Part shown: positions 59,301-64,000 of the stretch, piece by piece | Numbering within the stretch: position 1 is the first letter of the stretch | Layout of the letters: each line of letters opens with the position of its first letter | Assembly (NCBI RefSeq): GCF_947242115.1 | Contig: NC_074716.1 | Span: forward strand, 11,446,365-11,510,364 | Direction of reading: 5' to 3' | Length of the DNA stretch: 64,000 nt | From: Biomphalaria glabrata | Taxonomy: Eukaryota; Mollusca; Gastropoda; Planorbidae | The notes under the pieces: model-generated | What the model saw: only the letters and a program-made list of their open reading frames with translations | Databases searched by the model: none | Told to the model about the DNA's origin: nothing | Made by a program: the position numbers and the translations under genes

Positions 59301-62300
59301 AAGAATATTGAAGTACATTACGTATCAACAATGGAAACATTTAAACTAATAGGAAATAGAGAAAGAATGACATTGAAAAGTAGGCAACTTTAAACTATAA
59401 ATTATTAAGACTTTTATTGAAATGATCAGAAGCTGTCTCAAGTATGAAAACAAAATGCTAAATGTAATCTGAGAAACATTTTTTCTCCAGAATTGTGAAA
59501 GTAAAATATTTACACAACAGAATAGTTGATTGAAATGATTTTGTTTAATGATGTCTTGATTGATTAATAAAATAAAAAAAAAGAAAAAAAAAGGGAGAGC
59601 TATCCTGGTCTTTTTCATTCTAGCATTACGTGGTTAGAAAACTATCTAATTCATTTATGTCATACAATATAAATTTTAAGTGAACCACAAAACTTTTGAT
59701 TGAACTAGGGAAGAAGCATGACTAATTACAATATAAACAGACTACACTGACCTTCATAATACTTTATAGCATCAAGAAAAACCTGTTTAAAAAAACACAG
59801 CAAACTTGAATAAATAAATGATATAAATTTTTTAAAGAACATCTTCACATATGAGGTTGGTTTAATAATAATATTAAATTAGACTTTAAAAAAATTGCGA
59901 CTGATACTAACTTTCACTAAATGTTTTAACTATTATTCAATTTTAAAATTTAGTTGGTGTATTAGAAGAACAAGTGTTAGTTGACTGACCAGATTTATGG
60001 AGCTGCCAGGTAGAACATCATGGAACTGATTTAACAACAGCAGTTTCCACAGTCTTTCAATCTCTTCTTTGGGATAAGTGAAATCTGGAGTTGTCACCCT
60101 TGCCAAAGTACATACAGTCTCCAGTTCTTGTAGCAAGATTTCACACTGACGATTGTACTTCTTCACCTGTAGGACACAGTGAGACACACTTAGTGGAACA
60201 TTAGAACTAGCGTTGATAAAAATCCAGCTTAAATAGGTCATGGTGCGTCCTACAAACCACAAACACAAATGTCATGTTGCTAGGATTTGTTTAATAGAAA
60301 GAAAATGTTGAATTTTGTGTTCCTTTTATAATTGCTCAACATTTCACTTTTTTTTTTACCCAGCTGCATAAAAGGTATAAGTTAACTAACAGTAAGATAA
60401 AAAAAATAACCAAATGATAAATATAATTATATTTTTGCTACCGAATGGACATGACAAAACATATCTAGATTACTAGCAAAGTGATAACGTTTTTTTATCT
60501 TTTTAGAAAGAAGGATAACTGATGGCTGGCTGTAAAATGGTAATAATGTTGAAAAATCTGGTTCCTTAATAAAATGAACATAATTTGTAAAAGGAAGATT
60601 GGTCTTATGTGTTTGGTTTAGAACTCATGCCAAGATTTAAGTTGTGGTTTTGCATCACTACTGAATGAATTTATGGATTTCAGTATTGTCTACATCTTAA
60701 AGATAAGGAAAGATTAATTCAATACAACACTGTCATCCAAACTTTACCTTGGCTCATGTTGTGTATGTTCCATTGTGTAGTTCTAGATAATCTAAACCTT
60801 ACCTTGGCCCATGTTGTGTATGTTCCATTATGTAGCTCTAGATAAAGTTCCCCCCTCCACTTGCACAGCATGTTCTGGTTTTCTTGTTCAATGGAAGAAA
60901 AAAATTCATCTGATCCAGACAGTTTTACCCTGGGTGAGTACAAAATCTACATTCACTTCAATATCATGGCAATGGAACAAAACTGTTTTTTTTTTAATTA
61001 CAACTGAAAATCAAGAAAGAAAATAGCAGAAGCACCAAGCTAAAAAAAATCTACAAAAAAAATGACAGAAAAACAAAAATAAGCAGAGGTAAAAACCAAA
61101 TTAAAATTTGACTGCTTGTATTATTTTTACTAGTAAAGGGCTTTTTTAAAAGATTTTGAAAAAATATGTGTGTGTTCATTTATACTAGAATATACTACAG
61201 CTCAAATTCTGTTTCGACAGAAGAAAACAAATATCCTTAGTATTAGCTAGTAGTAAAGATGAGAAAGTTATTTGATTAATCTCAGATTTTTAGGCTACAA
61301 CTTGTCAGATCTCTTTTGAGGGCTCAGATTTTCTATACATACAAAAAGTATTTCACGTGTGTAAAGAAACTTTTTCATTAATGGAGAGGGATAAGAAACA
61401 CAGTTTGTGACTGTTTAGTGTTTTGATTGGGGTGTGAACAAAGGGTCAGTGACTTTTCCTGGCAGAAAGAAAGGGGGAGAGGGAGTTGGGAGCATTGACT
61501 TTCTAGTGTTTCTCAGTGTTAGTTAGTTTACAACAAAAGTAAAATACCCCTTTTAGTTCTTGTAATCAGTTTCTGTGATAGATGGGTTAACAAGCGTGTC
61601 AGCTCAACTACCAACAGCCTTTACTTTGCCTTAAGTCAGGTAAATATTAGAGATTAGTGGACTGAGAGGCACCCTAAAAATCCTGGAATTAAAAATCTTA
61701 GTCTTCACCCTGACTCAAACCTGGGACTTCTAGTTTCAGATGCCAAGCACTTTACAAACTCAGCCCTCATGTTCCCAGTTTACAACACAAGTTTTTATAC
61801 ATTTGTTTCACAAGGCTGGGGCAACTCTCAACATCATTGGGATAGAATTAAGTGTGAATACTCCAAGACAACTTACTTAGGCAAGCCATCACAGTCTGAA
61901 AGTCTGGCCAGTCTACCCAGCATGTCCTCACTGTGACAAGATACACAGAAATGTCAGTGGGAGTGAAACATAATACATATATTAAATACAATCAAACAAC
62001 AATTCTTACAATTAATTTATATATCCAAGAAGAAAAGACATGAGCAAGGTTATAATTGATGAAGCCAAATCAGCATTATACATTATATCTGGAAATGTTA
62101 ATTTCTCATGGACAGACTTTGAAATTTAGAGAAAGTTTTGGTCATTGTGTTCTAAAACTGTATTTCTTTTTTTTTTTTTTTTTTGAATAGATCAATCTTT
62201 TACAACAATTAGCATAAAGCACTTCAGTCTTTATTTTGATATCCATATTCGTTTTACATCTTCAGAACTTATTGTATTCTTTTCTTTTACTAATTACAAG

Positions 62301-64000
62301 ATCTAAAAATTAACATGAAGTCCTAGATTTAAAAAAAAAAAAATGAAATCAGAGTTTAAAGATTGGCTCAGATCTACATCTCCTTGTCTTGAGAATGCAG
62401 AGGCTAGTAGTTTATAAATACTTAATTATATGAATATGTCACACACAAAATCTTTAAAGAGAATTTTATTTTTTCTTTAAATTGACAAAACAAGAAGAAT
62501 TTATTAGGTATGTCACTAGATTACTTTTGTAATTTAACTAGGGGCCTAGGAATTCTTGTCTACTGGAACAAAAACTCAACCAAAAGGAAAAGTGGTGAGT
62601 AATATTAGCCAATATGATCCAAACTTAAGTAAACCCATTTACCCACAGTTCCACAGTAGTTCATTTCCAATGAATTTTTTTTTTTTTTTTGGTAAACACT
62701 GTCAAAGTTTATATTTTTAACATTGTCAAAGTTTATATTTTTAACATTGTCAAAGTTTATATTTTTAACATTGTCAAAGTTTATATTTTTAACATTGTAT
62801 ATTTTATAACATATAATATATTTTTTTGTTGAACCACATGCTGCCATTACCTTGGCCCATGACCTCCATCACCATATCCAAAGAGAAAAGCTGAACGGTT
62901 GGACCTCCCCTTGTCCTTGAAGTTTCTGACTGTTTTTAGCAGCTGTCAATATACAAAATATAGAATGCAGAGATGAGTAATTTATAAAAAGTATTTGTAT
63001 TTCTGGCACAAATAAAAAATAGATATGTAAAAGTAAGAAGCTTTGATTGTTTTTCAATAGCAGACTCTTAAATTAATTTATAAAAAAATTTTTTGTATAA
63101 AATTACTTTAAGTCAATTAGTCTTAATACTTTCACTTCTTTAATGTAGTGCTAGTATAAACTTCCTGGATTAAATCATTCATATTTCAGAAACTGCAATA
63201 ATGTTATTCAAAATTAGCAACTATCTAGAACACATCTTTTGAATATGAAATAGTGATTGTATTTCTGGCACAAATAAAAAAAATATATATGTAAAAATTA
63301 AGAAACGTTTTAATGTTTTTCCATAGCTGACTTTAAATTAATTTATAAACTTTTTTTTCTATAAAATTACTTTACTTGAACTTTCCAAATGTTTTGGTAT
63401 TTAAACTTTTTAGAAACTGCTATACAAAATTTAAATAAAATAGATAAAAACTTGCAATGTTTGTTTGGATAATTTTGTGTCTGTGTGTGTGTGCTCAAAG
63501 CAGATAAAAATAATATTAAAAAAAATGAAAACATAAATACTCAGAGTATTTTGATACTGAGAACATTTTATTTCTGAAGTTGTTAAATTTCAAATACATC
63601 TGTATTGAAGAGATTATATCAAGAGAGAAATAGAAATTCCAAGACCCACAGAGTATATTTAAGCCCATTAGAGAAAAAAAAATGGTGCAAATGATAAAAT
63701 GCAATATAGATTACCATTAATTGAACATAATATTAGTATTAATGTTTCTGAAGATATATTACAAGTGAAAAAGAGGAAAAAAGTGAAATCTGTTTTCATC
63801 AAAGTTTTGTGAACTAGTAGTAAGACTGATGTATTTCTCAAGAGCTTAAATTAGCAGGTATATATAGGAAAGTCTGCGTGTTAAAGTTAAAACAAATAAG
63901 CACCTACCTCTCCCACTCTCCCCCTCATGCAGTAATCATCACCAGGGGGAAAGTGAGCCAGTACACTGCTGCAGTCAATACCCTCCCAATGGAACGTGTG
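47376..64000 (-). CDS. MAN2C1: Alpha-mannosidase class 2C (GH38), C-terminal two thirds, runs off the window
   Basis: MAN2C1 trims free cytosolic oligomannose glycans released during glycoprotein quality control. On the - strand the exons are 63908->64000, 62851-62942, 61877-61930, 60803-60929, 59990-60166, 59752-59782, 59226-59287, 58263-58431, 57626-57723, 57105-57202, 56897-57010, 55121-55193, 54858-54944, 54506-54649, 54069-54178, 50125-50198, 48777-48931 and 47376-47624. They join in phase to 668 aa ending [10 protein letters not shown]. Family blocks include [113 protein letters not shown] and [19 protein letters not shown]. The catalytic nucleophile region lies upstream of the window. 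The donor of the 59226 exon could also be at 59220. Introns host SINEs, a 25-bp array, a TTAA element and a 3.3-kb LINE. Two splice sites lie in tandem duplications. Confidence 0.96.
48246..48600 (-). repeat. GC-rich dispersed repeat in MAN2C1 intron, class unknown
   Basis: A GC-rich island (CTCGAGTCGAGTGTTGAACG, CCACGCGTCCCATCAAG) ends, on the - strand, with CTATAAGCATGAAAGTAGCG and TTATATAAAAGC. The stretch 48518-48553 resembles the LINE 3' end near 16147-16182 (ATGGCCTCTTTCAGTTGTAA against TTGGCCTCCTTCAGTCGTAG). The 71-codon - strand frame is not supported as a gene. Likely a SINE- or LINE-tail type element. Confidence 0.4.
49581..49845 (-). mobile_element. tRNA-derived SINE, family A (copy 6)
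   Basis: Body words ACCACTTTCAGACCTTGCGA, CACAACGACCAACC, TCAGGTACCCATTAGC. Head on the - strand GCAGTGGCTGAGTGGTAAAA and B box GGGTTCAAATCC. Lies in a MAN2C1 intron, in the same orientation as the gene. Confidence 0.85.
50616..50629. repeat. Target-site duplication, left copy
   Basis: AAGGTAATAAGACT, identical to 53941-53954; it abuts the (ATG)n tail of the LINE. Confidence 0.92.
50644..52811 (-). CDS. LINE reverse transcriptase part (3' segment of element)
   Basis: About 722 codons of LINE sequence without a stop; the open frame continues 17 codons further into antisense 5' UTR (to 52863), which is not native. Counting from that longer frame, the linker spans about 18-250 and the RT core about 290-550: motif [10 protein letters not shown] near 378, motif [11 protein letters not shown] near 436, motif C FADD near 480, motif [13 protein letters not shown] near 509. 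The thumb and C-terminal region has [20 protein letters not shown] and [18 protein letters not shown]. It ends RNSKE and the stop TGA is the first triplet of the (TGA) tail. It makes cDNA from the element RNA at a nicked target. It cannot make a complete EN-RT protein here because the EN half is inverted. Confidence 0.92.
52812..53007 (+). other. LINE 5' UTR (inverted segment)
   Basis: GC-rich leader (CTTGCCGTGGTGTGACAGC, ATACCGGCGGGAGCTC, GGGACACAGGGGTTGTGCG) directly before the endonuclease ATG. Its left end meets the RT segment at about 52811, which marks the inversion junction. Confidence 0.75.
53008..53940 (+). CDS. LINE apurinic-like endonuclease part (inverted 5' segment)
   Basis: 311 codons from an ATG, then the frame runs past the duplication into intron DNA (stop at 53992-53994). 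All APE-type endonuclease motifs are present: TWNVR (about 67-71), E98 in [22 protein letters not shown] (206-213), NQIDH (273-277) and GSDHHL (300-305). This domain nicks the target DNA to start insertion. The order EN then RT in the parent element is the usual one, but here EN points away from RT. Confidence 0.92.
53941..53954. repeat. Target-site duplication, right copy
   Basis: AAGGTAATAAGACT, following the inverted endonuclease segment. Confidence 0.92.
54331..54411. mobile_element. 81-bp TTAA-bounded MITE, copy 2
   Basis: TTAACTCTTTCTCTCC at the left, GGAGATAAAGAGTTAA at the right. It is the reverse complement of 17961-18041 with the same 81-bp length and a shared core (TGGTGGAATCAACG). 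Lies in a MAN2C1 intron. Confidence 0.8.
54915..54997 (-). repeat. Tandem duplication carrying a MAN2C1 splice acceptor
   Basis: 38 bp at 54915-54952 recur at 54960-54997 with three mismatches (offset 45 bp). The lower copy contains the exon 54858-54944 start and its acceptor (TTTTAG on the - strand). The upper copy reads TTTTTG at that place, so the AG is lost. Confidence 0.85.
55347..55528. repeat. 25-bp minisatellite, about 7 units, in a MAN2C1 intron
   Basis: Unit GACAGGAGATAATGGCACTGA plus AGAT, with partial and extended units at the right end. Antisense open frames here are by-products. Confidence 0.92.
56321..56595 (-). mobile_element. tRNA-derived SINE, family A (copy 7)
   Basis: Body words GTTCCCATTTCAGACCTATA, CACAACGATCAACTGCC; head on - strand TTGGCTAATTGGTTAAGTGC (A box decayed) and GTTCGAATCTTTGTG region. 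In a MAN2C1 intron. Confidence 0.8.
57220..57366 (+). repeat. Dispersed repeat family Y, copy 3
   Basis: GTGCAAAGCTTCGACTTGAT, AAGTGGGAGAAATAATGTG, (CAGA)-like run, GAGTTGATATAAGCC. In a MAN2C1 intron. Confidence 0.6.
58925..59050 (-). mobile_element. tRNA-derived SINE, family B, fragment
   Basis: TTTATTACATCCTAGCCCAA and AACCTCCCACAAGACGTCC match the 21137 fragment. The B box is decayed. In a MAN2C1 intron. Confidence 0.5.
60738..60845 (-). repeat. 55-bp tandem duplication carrying a MAN2C1 splice donor
   Basis: 53 bp at 60738-60790 match 60793-60845 with a few changes. Each copy contains the end of the exon 60803-60929 coding sequence and its donor: CCAAG|GTAAGG in the used copy and CCAAG|GTAAAG in the other. 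The 55-bp step is not a multiple of three, so use of the distal donor would shift the frame. Confidence 0.88.
61538..61776 (-). mobile_element. tRNA-derived SINE, family A (copy 8, oldest-looking)
   Basis: Body words AAAATACCCCTTTTAG, CTACCAACAGCCTTTACTTT, GGCACCCTAAAAATCC; head on the - strand GAGGGCTGAGTTTGTAAAGT. Heavily diverged. In a MAN2C1 intron. Confidence 0.65.
62697..62792. repeat. 24-bp tandem repeat, 4 units
   Basis: Four copies of CATTGTCAAAGTTTATAT plus TTTTAA (first with CACTG), in a MAN2C1 intron near the 62851 exon. Confidence 0.95.
62985..63375. repeat. Direct duplication of an intronic segment
   Basis: About 125 bp near 62993-63112 (TGTATTTCTGGCACAAATAA ... TATAAAATTACTTTA) recur at about 63256-63374 with scattered differences, about 260 bp apart. 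AT-rich, non-coding. Confidence 0.65.

Overview
The window is nuclear DNA of an animal, most likely a gastropod mollusc. The signs are AT-rich sequence, canonical GT-AG introns, poly(A) signals, no bacterial operon structure, clusters of the palindrome TCTAGATCTAGA (1.2, 39.2, 40.0 and 40.4 kb), and many tRNA-derived SINEs, hAT-type elements and APE-type LINE fragments. The clade assignment is inference.

Three conserved host genes can be rebuilt exon by exon. (1) ATP6V1E, the V-ATPase stalk subunit E, on the + strand at 852-8679: 9 coding exons, 229 aa, complete. (2) CHORDC1, a CHORD-CHORD-CS protein and HSP90 co-chaperone, on the + strand at 39539-44903: 9 coding exons, 321 aa, complete. (3) MAN2C1, a cytosolic GH38 alpha-mannosidase, on the - strand from 47376 past the right edge: 18 exons, about 668 C-terminal residues; the N-terminal catalytic part is outside. 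All exon joins listed keep phase. A fourth - strand unit, 14151-16032, is a long open terminal exon of an unrecognised protein. A weak orphan exon lies near 21.9 kb.

Layout: 0-10 kb is ATP6V1E, whose intron 7 holds a broken LTR-element fossil and a decayed LINE piece. 10-18.5 kb holds decayed LINEs, hAT elements, a SINE and the unknown gene. 18.9-33 kb is gene-poor and dominated by large minisatellites with units of 10/20, 33, 28, 33, 21 and 44 bp. 33-39.5 kb is SINEs and dispersed repeats. 39.5-45.7 kb is CHORDC1. 45.7-64 kb is MAN2C1, whose introns carry SINEs, a small TTAA element and a nearly complete, young RTE-like LINE.

The most interesting structures are: the LINE at 50630-53940, whose 5' third is inverted inside a perfect 14-bp target-site duplication (twin-priming geometry); a 33-bp minisatellite at 27.9 kb that is an in-frame expansion of the coding sequence of the LINE fragment it abuts; two tandem duplications in MAN2C1 that copied a splice donor and a splice acceptor; and an 81-bp TTAA-bounded element present twice at identical length. 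I found no gene cluster that amounts to a new biochemical system. The three conserved genes are housekeeping genes with no evident functional link to each other.
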